From Halogeometricum sp. S3BR5-2 (lineage in GTDB: Archaea > Halobacteriota > Halobacteria > Halobacteriales > Haloferacaceae): DNA of 64,000 bases. Location of the stretch: NCBI RefSeq assembly GCF_031624635.1, contig NZ_JAMQOQ010000005.1, positions 1-64,000 on the forward strand, written 5' to 3'. The notes below the pieces were generated by a model, which was not told the DNA's origin, did no database searches, and worked only from the letters and a program-made list of their open reading frames with translations. This document shows positions 24,859 through 34,114 of the stretch, in pieces. The position numbers and the translations under genes were made by a program. Within the stretch, counting starts at the first letter, position 1. Each line of letters opens with the position of its first letter.

Positions 24859-25380
24859 TCACCCATCGGACGGCGGTATCGTGAACGTCTCGAAGGCGTC
24901 GCCCTCGACGGTGACGAGTCGGCCGGTGACGCCGCCGTCCGTCATGGCTTCGAGTTCGGCGTGCGCGGCGCGATGTCCGCGCGGTTGCGCGTGGCTCCCC
25001 GGGTTCAGGAGCGTCACCTCGCCCGTCGCCTCGAACGTCGGCCGGTGGCTGTGACCGAACAGGACCACGTCGGCGTCGCGTTCGCGGCCGAACATCGACA
25101 GCGCCGTCGACCCGCCGCGGCGCGTGTGCGTCGCCGCGAACGTCAGACCCCCGAAGGTGAGGGTCCGCGCCGCCGGCAGTCGCTCTCGTATCTCGGCGTC
25201 GTCGTTGTTGCCGTACACGCCGAGAAGCCGCGAGGACTCCGACTCGAAGTCGTCGAGGACGGGTTCGCGCATGAAGTCGCCGAGGTGGACGACGAGTTCC
25301 GCCTCGCGGACGGCGTCCAGCGTCCGACCGGTGAGTCGGTGCGAGTCCGTGCTGTGGGTGTCGGAGACGACGGTCAGCAT
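24859..25380 (-). CDS. Metallophosphoesterase, YfcE/MJ0936 type
   Basis: A 173-aa single-domain calcineurin-like phosphoesterase. The dinuclear metal motifs are complete: D-x-H (SDTHSTD), GD (LGDFM), GNND (YGNNDD), a His in AATHTRRG and GHSH near residue 120. Members hydrolyse phosphodiesters in vitro; the cellular substrate is unknown. It is convergent with the wHTH regulator and divergent from the CDF transporter. Confidence 0.9.
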   Translation of the reverse strand: MLTVVSDTHSTDSHRLTGRTLDAVREAELVVHLGDFMREPVLDDFESESSRLLGVYGNNDDAEIRERLPAARTLTFGGLTFAATHTRRGGSTALSMFGRERDADVVLFGHSHRPTFEATGEVTLLNPGSHAQPRGHRAAHAELEAMTDGGVTGRLVTVEGDAFETFTIPPSDG

Positions 25381-25497
25381 CGGGTCGGGCTACGAATCGG
25401 GGGGATAGGAACGTTCCGCTCGGTCGCCGCGGCGGCGAAGTGCGGTGCGGGAGACCCGCGTGGAAACGCTCTTACGGGAGACCCTTGAGGTGAAAGC

Positions 25498-26439
25498 ATG
25501 GCAGGAAGCAGAGGCGTCGTCATCGCCGCCCTCGTCGCGAACGGCGCCATCGCCGTCCTGAAGTTCCTCGGATATCTCCTGACGCAGAGTCCCTCGATGC
25601 TGTCGGAGACGTACCACTCCCTCTCCGATACGGGCAATCAGGTGTTCCTCCTCATCGGCATCCGGTACAGCGACAGAGAGGCGAACCGGGCGCACCCGTT
25701 CGGCTACGGGAAGGCGCAGTTCTTCTACGCGTTCCTCGTCTCGGTGCTGCTGTTCGGCATCGCCGGCTGGGAGTCGCTGAAGCACGGCTACGACGCCATC
25801 CTGCACGGCAGTCACGCCGCCGCCGGACTGGTCTCGTTCGCGGGCTATCAGTTCCCCGCCTGGTACGTCAACGTCGTCGTCCTCCTCGGGGCCATCGGCT
25901 TCGAGACGTACGCGATGAAGAAGGCCAACGCCGAACTCCAGCGGCAGATACGCGAGTACGAGTGGAGCGGCGTCGTGGAGGCATTCAAGAAGACGAGCGA
26001 CGTGACGACGCTGACGGCGTTCACTGAGGACGGCATCGCCCTCGCGGGCGCGGCCATCGCACTCGTCGGCGTCGTCCTCACGCAGCTCACGGGCAACTAC
26101 ATCTACGACGCCGTCTCCGCCGCGCTCATCGGCGTCCTCCTCATGGGGTTCGCCCTCGCCCTCGCGTGGGAGAACAAGCGCCTCCTCCTCGGCGAGAGCC
26201 TCCCGAAGGACGTGGAGGACCGACTGCGCGAGGTCGTCCGGAACCACCCGGGCGTCGTCCACGTCGACAACTTCCGGACCGTCCACGTCGGCCCGGAGAA
26301 GGTCCTCGTCAACGCGGACGTCAGCTTCGACTCCGACCTCGACACCGACGATATCGACACCGACATCACGCGGATAGAGGAGAAACTCAAGCGCGAGGAC
26401 GCCCGGGTGAAGTTCGTCTACGTCGAACCCGAACTCTGA
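25498..26439 (+). CDS. Cation diffusion facilitator (CDF) transporter, SLC30A9-like branch
   Basis: 313 aa with six TM helices and a C-terminal cytoplasmic domain. TM2 carries the HxxxD half-site (ETYHSLSDTGNQ). TM5 has AFTEDGIALAG, where the usual His is missing and an E-D pair stands. This pattern, together with the long TM3-TM4 loop (AMKKANAELQRQIREYEWSG), resembles the ZnT9/SLC30A9 branch more than classical zinc exporters. The likely substrate is a divalent cation, exchanged for protons. Monocistronic, with the start at ATG 25498. Confidence 0.88.
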   Translation: MAGSRGVVIAALVANGAIAVLKFLGYLLTQSPSMLSETYHSLSDTGNQVFLLIGIRYSDREANRAHPFGYGKAQFFYAFLVSVLLFGIAGWESLKHGYDAILHGSHAAAGLVSFAGYQFPAWYVNVVVLLGAIGFETYAMKKANAELQRQIREYEWSGVVEAFKKTSDVTTLTAFTEDGIALAGAAIALVGVVLTQLTGNYIYDAVSAALIGVLLMGFALALAWENKRLLLGESLPKDVEDRLREVVRNHPGVVHVDNFRTVHVGPEKVLVNADVSFDSDLDTDDIDTDITRIEEKLKREDARVKFVYVEPEL

Positions 26440-26458
26440 GCGGACTCGTCGCTCTCTT

Positions 26459-27484
26459 CTACGCCGACACCGCCGCGTCGATTCGGTCGACGGCCTCGTC
26501 CACGTCGTCGGCGGAGACGTCGAGGTGCGTGCAGAATCGCGTCAGGTACTCGCCGTGTGCGCCGGCGAGGACGCCCTCGGCTTCGCAGAGCGCCTCGAAC
26601 TCGTCGGCGGTGAGGCCCGCCTCCTCGGAGAACACCTGCACGATGTTCGTGTCGGGGTCGGGCGCGCGGAGGCCCGCGATATCGTCCAAACCGGCCGCGA
26701 GGCGCGCCGCGTTCTCGTGGTCCTCGGCCAGTCGCTCGACGTTGTCGAGGGCGCGGAGACCCGGCGCGGCGATGATTCCGGCCTGTCGCATCCCGCCGCC
26801 GAACAGTTTGCGGACGCGGCGGGCGCGTTCGACGTACTCCTCGCTGCCGGCGAGCATCGACCCCACGGGCGCGCCGAGGCCCTTCGAGAGGCAGAACATC
26901 ACCGAGTCGACGTTCCGGGTCATGCGTTCGGGGTCGACGCCGAGGGCGACGCAGGCGTTGAACAGGCGGGCGCCGTCGAGGTGGACCGGCACGCCGAGGT
27001 CGTGCGCCGCCTCGGCCGCGGCGTCTATCCCCTCGGGCGGGACGGCGACGCCGCCGCGCGCGTTGTGCGTGTTTTCGAGCGCCAGCAGGCCCGTGCCGGC
27101 CCTGTGGAGGTCCTCTGCGACGAACCGCTCTCGGATCTGTTCGGGCGTCGGGACGGCCGACTCGCCCGCGTCGAACGTGCGGACCTGCAACCCCGAGAGT
27201 TGCGCGAGGCCGCCGACCTCCCACTTGTAGATGTGCGCCTGTTCGTCGAGTAAAATCTCCTCTCCTCGGTCGGCGTGGACGCGGGCGGCTATCTGGTTGC
27301 CCATCGTCCCCGTCGGAACGTAGAGGGCGGCGTCCATCCCCACCCGTTCGGCCGCCGCCGCTTCGAGTTCGTTCACCGTCGGGTCGTCGCCGTACACGTC
27401 GTCGCCGACGGGGGCGTCCCGCGCCGCCTCCCGCATCGCCGCCGAGGGGCGCGTCACCGTGTCGCTGCGAAGGTCGATGGCCAT
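26459..27484 (-). CDS. L-threonine aldolase (low-specificity type)
   Basis: A 341-aa PLP-dependent fold-type I enzyme. It opens [12 protein letters not shown] with [15 protein letters not shown], the hallmark of threonine aldolases. PLP contacts appear in [20 protein letters not shown] and the Schiff-base Lys in [13 protein letters not shown]. It cleaves L-threonine or allo-threonine into glycine and acetaldehyde. Full length, start ATG 27484. The gene is convergent with the CDF gene and not in an operon. Confidence 0.92.
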   Translation of the reverse strand: MAIDLRSDTVTRPSAAMREAARDAPVGDDVYGDDPTVNELEAAAAERVGMDAALYVPTGTMGNQIAARVHADRGEEILLDEQAHIYKWEVGGLAQLSGLQVRTFDAGESAVPTPEQIRERFVAEDLHRAGTGLLALENTHNARGGVAVPPEGIDAAAEAAHDLGVPVHLDGARLFNACVALGVDPERMTRNVDSVMFCLSKGLGAPVGSMLAGSEEYVERARRVRKLFGGGMRQAGIIAAPGLRALDNVERLAEDHENAARLAAGLDDIAGLRAPDPDTNIVQVFSEEAGLTADEFEALCEAEGVLAGAHGEYLTRFCTHLDVSADDVDEAVDRIDAAVSA

Positions 27485-27606
27485 GAGGGACGGTGTCGGT
27501 CCCCGGAGTTATAGGCGGTGGTCGCGGCCGTCTGTGCGGGGCGGACGCGGAGCGCGAGGTTCGGAGGTCGAGAACGGTCGGAGAAGGAGGGGCGGTCGGT
27601 CGCGGT

Positions 27607-28140
27607 TCACCCGAGGATGAACTTCGCGAGGCGGTTGTCGGCTAGGTCGAGTTTTTCGAGGTAGGCGTCGAGGCCGAGGATGCGGCCCGCGCCGAACGTC
27701 GCGATGGTGACGAACAGCACGAGGCCGAACAGGTCACCGTTGACCAGGCCGTGCGCCCAGTCGGCGTTCCCCAGGTAGAAGAACGCCATCAGCAGGGCCC
27801 CGAACAACGAGGCCAGGCGGACGAGACCGCCGACGATGAGTCCGAGACCGATGAGGAACTCCCCGGCGGGAATCATGACGTTCGTGACGTCCATCAGCCA
27901 GGGCGTCGCCGCGACCCACGCGAAGAAGCCCTGGATGGGCCCCGAGTTGTTCGCGAGGTAGCCGGTGGCGTCGAACGCCTCGCCCGACACGAAGGCGAAC
28001 TTGGTCCACCCGGCGTGGAGGAACCAGTAGCCCGTGATGAGGCGGAGGGCGACCAGCCAGTAGCCGGCGATGGTGCCCTGCAGGTCGAACTCGAGGACGT
28101 CCTCGAAGGCGGTTCGGGTGGTGGTGGTGGGAGTGCTCAT
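27607..28140 (-). CDS. DoxX family membrane protein
   Basis: A 177-aa protein with four TM helices typical of DoxX/Dox[19 protein letters not shown], then [39 protein letters not shown] and [21 protein letters not shown]. Family members are subunits of thiosulfate:quinone oxidoreductase or membrane redox proteins, but here no partner genes are adjacent. The start is ATG 28140, and the following 190 bases contain the divergent promoter region shared with the aminopeptidase. Confidence 0.85.
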   Translation of the reverse strand: MSTPTTTTRTAFEDVLEFDLQGTIAGYWLVALRLITGYWFLHAGWTKFAFVSGEAFDATGYLANNSGPIQGFFAWVAATPWLMDVTNVMIPAGEFLIGLGLIVGGLVRLASLFGALLMAFFYLGNADWAHGLVNGDLFGLVLFVTIATFGAGRILGLDAYLEKLDLADNRLAKFILG

Positions 28141-28333
28141 GGTCTGTTACCTCTTACAGTTGTACACTCTCCCGAAGAGATCATATAAACTGAGCGTGAT
28201 TCTCGGTTCTTCAGAACGACCGTGTCACGGCCGCTGTGAGCCATTGGCAGCGGCCACGGCTTCTCACGGATTCGAGCGGCGAGCGTCGACACCGGTGCGA
28301 AAGCGGTTTCACGCCGACGCGACACCTCGTGGT

Positions 28334-29419
28334 ATGGACCCACGCATCCGGGAACACGCCCAGACCATCGCCGAGCACTCGACGGGCATCGAGTCCGGCG
28401 ACGACGTCGTCATCGCGGCGCCCGCCGCCGCCGAGGAGTTGGTCGTCGCCCTCCACGAGGAGTGCGCCGAACGCGGCGCCAACCCCGTCTACACCAACAG
28501 CAGTTCCCGCGCCTCCCGCGCGTTCCTCCGGAACCGCGAGGGCGACTTCGAGACGCCGGAGCACCTCCTCGCGATGTACGAGGAGATGGACGTCTACATC
28601 GCGGTGCGCGGCGACGAGAACGCCTCGGAGACGGCGGACGTCGACCCCGAGACGAACGCCGCCTACCGCCGCGCGATGCAACCCGTCCTGCAGGAGCGAC
28701 TCTCGAAGACGTGGTGTCTCACACAGTTCCCCACCGCCGGCAACGCCCAACTCGCCGGCATGAGCACCGACGCCTACCAGAACTTCGTCTGGGACGCCGT
28801 CAGCCTCGACTGGGACGAGCAGTACGAACACCAACAGCAGATGGTCGAGATTCTGAACGACGCCGACGAGGTGCGCATCGCCGCCGGCGACGAGACGGAC
28901 GTGACGATGAGCGTCGCCGGCAACACCGCGATAAACGACAAGGGCGAGAAGAACCTCCCCGGCGGGGAGGTGTTCACCGCGCCCGTGCGCGACAGCGTCG
29001 AGGGCGAGGTGCACTTCGACATGCCCCTCTACCGACAGGGCCGCGAGATAGAGGACGTCCGGGTTCGCTTCGAGGAGGGCCGCGTCGAGTCCTACAGCGC
29101 CGGACGCAACGAGGAGGTTCTGGACGGCGTGTTCGACACCGACGAGGGCGCGCGCTATCTCGGCGAACTCGGCATTGGGATGAACCGCGCCATCGACACG
29201 TTCACGTACAACATGCTGTTCGACGAGAAGATGGGCGACACCGTCCACATGGCCGTCGGGTCGGCGTACCCTGACACGGTGGGCGAGGAGAACGAGGTGA
29301 ACGAGAGCGCCGAGCACGTCGACATGATTCTGGACATGGCCGAGGACTCCGTCATCGAGGTGGACGGGGACGTCGTCCAGCGAGACGGTACGTTCGTGTT
29401 CGAGGACGACTTCGAGTAG
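28334..29419 (+). CDS. M29-family aminopeptidase
   Basis: 361 aa from ATG 28334. The N-terminal domain binds substrate. The C-terminal metal region shows NLPGGEVFTAP (Glu), GELGIGMN (Glu), FDEKMGDTVHMAVGSAYP (Glu and His) and AEHVDMILDM (His, Asp), the dinuclear cocatalytic set of the thermophilic AmpS/AmpT aminopeptidases. It removes N-terminal residues from peptides in the cytoplasm. A longer frame to 28070 would overlap the DoxX start and promoter and is rejected. A T-run follows its stop. Confidence 0.9.
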   Translation: MDPRIREHAQTIAEHSTGIESGDDVVIAAPAAAEELVVALHEECAERGANPVYTNSSSRASRAFLRNREGDFETPEHLLAMYEEMDVYIAVRGDENASETADVDPETNAAYRRAMQPVLQERLSKTWCLTQFPTAGNAQLAGMSTDAYQNFVWDAVSLDWDEQYEHQQQMVEILNDADEVRIAAGDETDVTMSVAGNTAINDKGEKNLPGGEVFTAPVRDSVEGEVHFDMPLYRQGREIEDVRVRFEEGRVESYSAGRNEEVLDGVFDTDEGARYLGELGIGMNRAIDTFTYNMLFDEKMGDTVHMAVGSAYPDTVGEENEVNESAEHVDMILDMAEDSVIEVDGDVVQRDGTFVFEDDFE

Positions 29420-29433
29420 TTTTTCTCATTTTT
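29420..29433 (+). terminator. T-rich terminator after the aminopeptidase
   Basis: TTTTT at 29420-29424 directly after the TAG stop and a second run at 29428-29433 form the oligo-T signal used for intrinsic termination in archaea. Confidence 0.5.
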
Positions 29434-29549
29434 GGTCCAGCTTTTGCGGCCGCGAACCGTGTGAGCGGCCGGAAAAGGTGGGACGGCACCGTGCGGAGCG
29501 TTCACAGCCACCGGTCGATTTATGGGGGTCTGTTCGTGAACTGTTAGCT

Positions 29550-29702
29550 ATGCCGAAGGTGCTCTGTACCGAGTGCGGCCGGGACGTGGGGATGCACGAA
29601 CTGGAGGCGAAGACGACGACGCGGCGCGACGGGTTCGACACGCGGTATCGCTGTCCGTACTGTCGGACCGACATGGAGGAGGTGGCGAGCCGGTTCGTCT
29701 GA
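29550..29702 (+). CDS. Zinc-ribbon mini-protein, 50 aa
   Basis: ATG at 29550, preceded by TTTATG at 29519-29524, about 28 nt before it, which fits a leaderless transcript. Two CxxC knuckles (CTEC at residues 6-9 and CPYC near 35-38) separated by about 25 residues make a classic zinc ribbon (LCTECGRDVG ... RYRCPYCRTDM). Nothing else is present. Such small zinc-finger proteins are abundant in haloarchaea; some affect biofilm or swarming, but the role of this one is unknown. Confidence 0.75.
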   Translation: MPKVLCTECGRDVGMHELEAKTTTRRDGFDTRYRCPYCRTDMEEVASRFV

Positions 29703-29774
29703 GTCGTCGCTCGGGAGGGGGTTTCGGGTTCCGAGTTTCGGAGGGTGGTCGGGCGGTCGAACGGCGCCGCGCGG

Positions 29775-30233
29775 TTACTCGTCGACGTCGAGGTCGAACT
29801 GCTGGTTCTCGACGACGGCGTTGAGGACGACGCTCGTGTTGGACTCGCGGATGTCCGCGTCGGTCAACAGCGCCTTTATCTGGCTGTTCATGCCGTCGGT
29901 GTCGGTGAACTTGCCGACGGCGATGATGTCGTAGTCGCCGGTGACTTCGTAGACGGAGACCATCTGCTTCTGCTCGCGCAGTCGGTCGGTGATGTCCGGG
30001 AGCGCGCTCCCTTCGACTTTCAACTGGATGATGGCGGTGACGTCGTAGCCGAGTGCGTCGTAGTTCACCCGAGGGGTGTACCCCTCGATGACGCCTTCGT
30101 CTTCCAGGTCGCGGAGGTGGTTGGAGACGGTCGTAACCGACACGTCGAGTTCTTCAGCGAGGCTTCGGAGGCTGGCGCGCCCGTCTCCCAACAGAGCGTT
30201 GATGAGTTTCGCGTCGAGGTTTTCGTACGTCAT
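29775..30233 (-). CDS. lrp: Lrp/AsnC-family transcriptional regulator next to glnA
   Basis: 152 aa from ATG 30233 (a GTG lies one codon before). The N-terminal HTH ([24 protein letters not shown], recognition helix [16 protein letters not shown]) is followed by a beta hinge and a RAM/ligand domain ([23 protein letters not shown]). It is divergent from glnA across about 125 nt, an arrangement conserved in haloarchaea, where Lrp acts on glnA and on itself. AT-rich sequence at 30258-30285 probably holds its own TATA box (TAAAATTC) and binding sites. Confidence 0.9.
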   Translation of the reverse strand: MTYENLDAKLINALLGDGRASLRSLAEELDVSVTTVSNHLRDLEDEGVIEGYTPRVNYDALGYDVTAIIQLKVEGSALPDITDRLREQKQMVSVYEVTGDYDIIAVGKFTDTDGMNSQIKALLTDADIRESNTSVVLNAVVENQQFDLDVDE

Positions 30234-30257
30234 CACAGCGACCCACTCGCTCGGGGC

Positions 30258-30328
30258 ATTAGAATTTTACGAATATCCAGTTCTAGGGGGGCCACCGGCG
30301 AGTTGCGCTAAGCGATAACGTCATAAAG
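30258..30328. promoter_or_regulatory. Divergent lrp / glnA control region
   Basis: Minus strand: TAAAATTC at about 30262-30269 lies about 30 nt before the lrp start. Plus strand: TCATAAAG at 30321-30328 lies about 31 nt before the glnA ATG at 30359. TAGAA (30260-30264) and TTCTA (30281-30285) form an inverted repeat 26 bp long overall that could bind an Lrp dimer. These are predictions from spacing. Confidence 0.45.
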
Positions 30329-30358
30329 ATGGACGTTGACGAAACCGGTGTCCAGAAG

Positions 30359-31735
30359 ATGACGGACGATAACGCTAACACGAATGTGGCAACGGACGGC
30401 GGACTCTCGACGAAAGCGCAGGCGGTCGTCGAGGAGATAGAGTCCAAGGAAGTGGACTTCCTCCGTCTCCAGTTCACCGATATTCTCGGCACGGTAAAGA
30501 ACGTGGCTATCCCCGCCACGCAGGCTGAGAAGGCATTTACCGAGGGAATCTACTTCGACGGCTCTTCTATCGAAGGCTTCGTGCGCATCCAGGAGTCCGA
30601 CATGCGCCTCAAGCCCGACCCGGATACGTTCGCGGTTCTGCCGTGGCGCGACGGTCGCTCCGCGCGCCTCATCTGCGACGTCATCGACACGAGCACGGGC
30701 GAACCGTTCGTCGGTGACCCGCGCTACGTGCTGAAAGACGCCATCGACCGCGCCGAGGAGATGGGCTACGAGATAAACGCCGCGCCGGAACCCGAGTTCT
30801 TCCTGTTCGAGGAGGACGAGGAGGGCCGCGCGACGACGGACACCAACGACGCCGGCGGCTACTTCGACCTCGCGCCGAAGGACCTCGCGAGCGACGTGCG
30901 CCGCGACATCATCTACGGCCTCGAACGGATGGACTTCGAGATCGAGGCCAGCCACCACGAGGTCGCCGAGGGCCAACACGAGATCAACTTCGAGTACGAC
31001 GACGCGCTCACGACGGCCGACAACGTGGGGACGTTCCGCACGGTCGTCCGCGCCATCGCCGCCCAGCACGACCTGCACGCGACGTTCATGCCCAAGCCCA
31101 TCTCTCGGGTCAACGGCTCCGGCATGCACACGCACCTGTCGCTGTTCACCGAGGACGGCGAGAACGCGTTCCACGACGAGGACGACGAGTTCAACCTCTC
31201 GGAGACGGCAAAGCAGTTCACCGCCGGCATCCTCGAACACGCCCCGGCCATCACCGCCGTCACGAACCCGACGGTGAACTCCTACAAGCGCCTCGTCCCC
31301 GGATACGAGGCGCCCGTCTACGTCGCGTGGTCGGACCGCAACCGCTCGGCGCTCATCCGCAAGCCGGCCGCGCGCATCCCCGCGGCCAGTCGTGTCGAGG
31401 CCCGCTTCCCCGACCCGTCCTGCAACCCGTACCTCGCGTTCGCGGCGCTCATCCACGCGGGTCTGGACGGCATCGAACGCGAACTGGAGTGCGACGACCC
31501 CGTGCGCGAGAACATCTACGAGTTCGACGAGGAGAAGCGCGAGGAGTACGGTATCGAGACGCTCCCGGCGAACCTCGGCGAGGCGCTCGACGCCCTCGAA
31601 GAGGACGAGGTCATCCAGGACGCCCTCGGCGAACACGTCTACGAGAAGTTCCACGAGGCGAAGTCCTACGAGTACGACGAGTTCCGCGTCGACGTCTCGC
31701 AGTGGGAACTCGACCAGTACCTCGAGACGTTCTGA
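30359..31735 (+). CDS. glnA: Glutamine synthetase, type I
   Basis: 458 aa making glutamine from glutamate, ammonia and ATP. Signatures: the beta-grasp [18 protein letters not shown], the EPEFFLF metal Glu, [10 protein letters not shown], the ATP region [27 protein letters not shown] and the RIP/SRNRSA loops. The adenylylation-site loop of bacterial GSI-beta (NLYDLP) is absent, so regulation is of the GSI-alpha kind, by feedback or protein partners. ATG 30359 fits the TATA box at 30321-30328 better than the ATG at 30329. It is controlled by the divergent Lrp. A T6 run follows the stop. Confidence 0.96.
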   Translation: MTDDNANTNVATDGGLSTKAQAVVEEIESKEVDFLRLQFTDILGTVKNVAIPATQAEKAFTEGIYFDGSSIEGFVRIQESDMRLKPDPDTFAVLPWRDGRSARLICDVIDTSTGEPFVGDPRYVLKDAIDRAEEMGYEINAAPEPEFFLFEEDEEGRATTDTNDAGGYFDLAPKDLASDVRRDIIYGLERMDFEIEASHHEVAEGQHEINFEYDDALTTADNVGTFRTVVRAIAAQHDLHATFMPKPISRVNGSGMHTHLSLFTEDGENAFHDEDDEFNLSETAKQFTAGILEHAPAITAVTNPTVNSYKRLVPGYEAPVYVAWSDRNRSALIRKPAARIPAASRVEARFPDPSCNPYLAFAALIHAGLDGIERELECDDPVRENIYEFDEEKREEYGIETLPANLGEALDALEEDEVIQDALGEHVYEKFHEAKSYEYDEFRVDVSQWELDQYLETF

Positions 31736-31786
31736 GACCGGACCGAACCGGACGCCCCGGACCCGAACGACCGACTCCGTTCTCGC

Positions 31787-31792
31787 TTTTTT
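31787..31792 (+). terminator. T6 terminator after glnA
   Basis: TTTTTT about 50 nt after the glnA stop, at the convergent junction with the PAP2 gene. Confidence 0.4.
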
Positions 31793-31796
31793 CACC

Positions 31797-32717
31797 TCAC
31801 TCGAGCAGCGTTGCCGCCGCGACGGGCAGCGACAGCAGCGCCGCGCCGCCGACGGCGCCCGCCCCCGCGAGGGCGAGCGACCGCACCGGAAGTTCCGCGA
31901 CGGCGGCCATCGCGGCCAGCGGCACCGGGACGGCGAGGGCGCCGACGACGAGCGACCGGGGGGACAGCGAGACGGCGCCGCCGGTCGACCGCGCGGAGAG
32001 CGTGTCGCCGAGCGACGCCCACGTCGCCGCGCCGCCGGCGGCCGTCCCGACGGCGAGGAGCACCTCCCGTTCGACCGGATTCGCGGCGGCGGCGGCCGCG
32101 GAGAGGACGCCGCCGGCGAGGAAGCAGGCGACCACGGCGCGGGTCGAGGGAGGGGACGGGCGGCGGAGGCCGGGGCCGGCGGCGACGGCGGCGGTCGCGA
32201 AGAGGGCGCCGACGGCGACGCCCGCGACCACGTCCGCGAGGTAGTGGACGCCGATGACGACGCGCGAGAGGGCGACGACGGCGACGACGGCGGCGGCGAC
32301 GCCGAGGCGAACGCGGCGGCGACCCGCGTGCGCGAGGAGCGCCGCGCCCCCCCAGAACACCGTCGTCCCGAGGGCGTGACCGCTGGGGAAGCCGTACCCC
32401 GTCTCGGCCGCCCCCGGCGGGCGGGGGAGCGCGAAGGCCGCCTTGAGACCGAGGGTGAGTCCGACCGCGCCGAGTCCGAGGGCGAGGACGAACGCCGCGG
32501 ACGGGCGCGCGATGCCGGCGCGGGGGCCGACGACGTAGGCGAGGCAGACGGCGAACAGGCAGACCCACGGGTTTCCGAGGTAGGTGAGCACGGAGAACAG
32601 CGTCACGACGGCGTCCGGCAGCGACGCCGCGGCGTCGAGTTCGCCCAGGCCGCGGGCGGCGAGCGAAAGGGGAAGAGACGGGGAAGCGGCGGTTACGACG
32701 GTCGGTGGTCCGGTCAT
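31797..32717 (-). CDS. PAP2-family membrane phosphatase
   Basis: 306 aa from ATG 32717. The three acid-phosphatase motifs are present: KAAFALPRP (KxxxxxxRP), FPSGHALG (PSGH) and SRVVIGVHYLADVVAG (SRxxxxxHxxxD). About six TM helices carry the active site, and an extra hydrophobic C-terminal region of about 100 residues adds further helices. It probably dephosphorylates a lipid pyrophosphate or phosphatidate at the outer membrane face. It lies 19 nt after the YihY gene on the same strand, suggesting co-transcription. Confidence 0.88.
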   Translation of the reverse strand: MTGPPTVVTAASPSLPLSLAARGLGELDAAASLPDAVVTLFSVLTYLGNPWVCLFAVCLAYVVGPRAGIARPSAAFVLALGLGAVGLTLGLKAAFALPRPPGAAETGYGFPSGHALGTTVFWGGAALLAHAGRRRVRLGVAAAVVAVVALSRVVIGVHYLADVVAGVAVGALFATAAVAAGPGLRRPSPPSTRAVVACFLAGGVLSAAAAAANPVEREVLLAVGTAAGGAATWASLGDTLSARSTGGAVSLSPRSLVVGALAVPVPLAAMAAVAELPVRSLALAGAGAVGGAALLSLPVAAATLLE

Positions 32718-32736
32718 CGGTCGCGGCGGGGCGGAG

Positions 32737-34017
32737 TCAGGACCGCCGGTCGCGGACCCAGTCGACGAGGCGGCCGGGAACCCCCAGCGCGCCGAGTCCG
32801 GCACCGAACACGACGAAGATGACGTAGAGGCCGAGCGTCGAGAGATACGTGACGAGCATGGCGACGACGGCGAGCAGGTCGTCCTGGATGAGGAAGAACG
32901 CCGCGATGGTCACGGCGGTGCCGTACAGGAGCACGAGGTACGGTCCCCACCCGCGCGCCTTGCCCTGCCGCATCCGGTTGCGCACGTAGCGCTTGAGTTC
33001 GGACTCCACGTCGGGGCGCTCGACCGTCCGTTCCTGTACGTCCGACTCGAAGGAGTCGAGGTCCGCGCGGAGTTCCTCGACGCGGTCCTCGAGTTGTTCG
33101 ATGTCGGGCGCGCCGCGGGGGTCGACGTCCGCCTCGCCCGACTCGTCTACGGCTGCGTCGTCCACGCTCATCGTTCGGTGTGTCTGTCGGGCGGGCCTGT
33201 GTTGTACCTGCCGGTCCGGTGCGCCGCGGTCGCTCGGTCCGGGCGACACCTGGTCGGCGAGGACTGCGTTCACCACCGCGCCCGTGAGGACGAGGATGCC
33301 CGAGAAGTAGAACCACGTGACGAGCAGCAGGATGGCGCCGAGGGCGCCCGCGACGCCGCCCGCGTTCGCCGCGTAGATACCGAAGACGCCGCCGAGGACG
33401 GACCAGCCGACGGCCGCGAAGACGGTTCCCGGCAGCGCCTGCCGCGGCGAGAGTCCGGCGTCAGGAAAGACGTAGTAGAACGGGAAGAACGCCACCACGA
33501 GCAGACCGAGGAGGAGGAGCGGACTGATGTACTCCGCGAACGGGAGGTTCAGAACGGCGATGACCGCGGTGGCGACGGCGACGCCGATAGTCCCGGCGCC
33601 GATGGAACCCAGCGCGATAGCGCCGTCCTTTATCTGGTCGACGATGCCGCCCGCCTCCGAGCCGTAGATCCGCGAGAAGGCGATGTCCAGCCCGCGAAAG
33701 AGCTTCAGCGCCCCCCAGAGGGTGACGCCGATGCTCACGACGGAGAGCAGCCCCTGACCGGTCGGGTCGGTGAGAGCGCCCCTGACCATCTCCGACCCCG
33801 ACGGCAGGAGGTACTGCTCGGCGAGTGCCAGCACGTCGTCTCGAAGTGCGTCGCCGCCGACGAACGACGCGACGAGCAGGCCGAGCGTGAGGAGCGGAAC
33901 GAGCGAGACGAGCGTGTAGTAGGAGATGCTCGCCGCGAGGAACGTCACCTCGCGCTCCTGAATCGTCTCGACCACCGAACGAACCACGGAAACGGGATTT
34001 TGAGTCCGAACGCTCAC
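32737..34017 (-). CDS. YihY/BrkB-family membrane protein
   Basis: 426 aa from GTG 34017 (GTG 34041 is also possible). The N-terminal ~260 residues are the YihY/virulence-factor-BrkB domain with six TM helices, beginning REVTFLAASISYYTLVSLVPLLT and containing WGALKLFRGLDIAFSRIYGSE and VTWFYFSGILVLTGAVVNAV. A charged coiled-coil-like stretch (DIEQLEDRVEELRADLDSFESDV) and two more C-terminal TM helices follow, a haloarchaeal extension. The biochemical role is unknown; older RNase BN annotations of this family are wrong. Confidence 0.87.
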   Translation of the reverse strand: MSVRTQNPVSVVRSVVETIQEREVTFLAASISYYTLVSLVPLLTLGLLVASFVGGDALRDDVLALAEQYLLPSGSEMVRGALTDPTGQGLLSVVSIGVTLWGALKLFRGLDIAFSRIYGSEAGGIVDQIKDGAIALGSIGAGTIGVAVATAVIAVLNLPFAEYISPLLLLGLLVVAFFPFYYVFPDAGLSPRQALPGTVFAAVGWSVLGGVFGIYAANAGGVAGALGAILLLVTWFYFSGILVLTGAVVNAVLADQVSPGPSDRGAPDRQVQHRPARQTHRTMSVDDAAVDESGEADVDPRGAPDIEQLEDRVEELRADLDSFESDVQERTVERPDVESELKRYVRNRMRQGKARGWGPYLVLLYGTAVTIAAFFLIQDDLLAVVAMLVTYLSTLGLYVIFVVFGAGLGALGVPGRLVDWVRDRRS

Positions 34018-34114
34018 GCCCGCAGTTCGGACGAAGCACACAAGAAGTTACTTGCACACGAGAGCGCCCGCGAGGCGCTCTCAGTCGTCTGTTCTGATAG
34101 TTCGCCCTCGCCTC

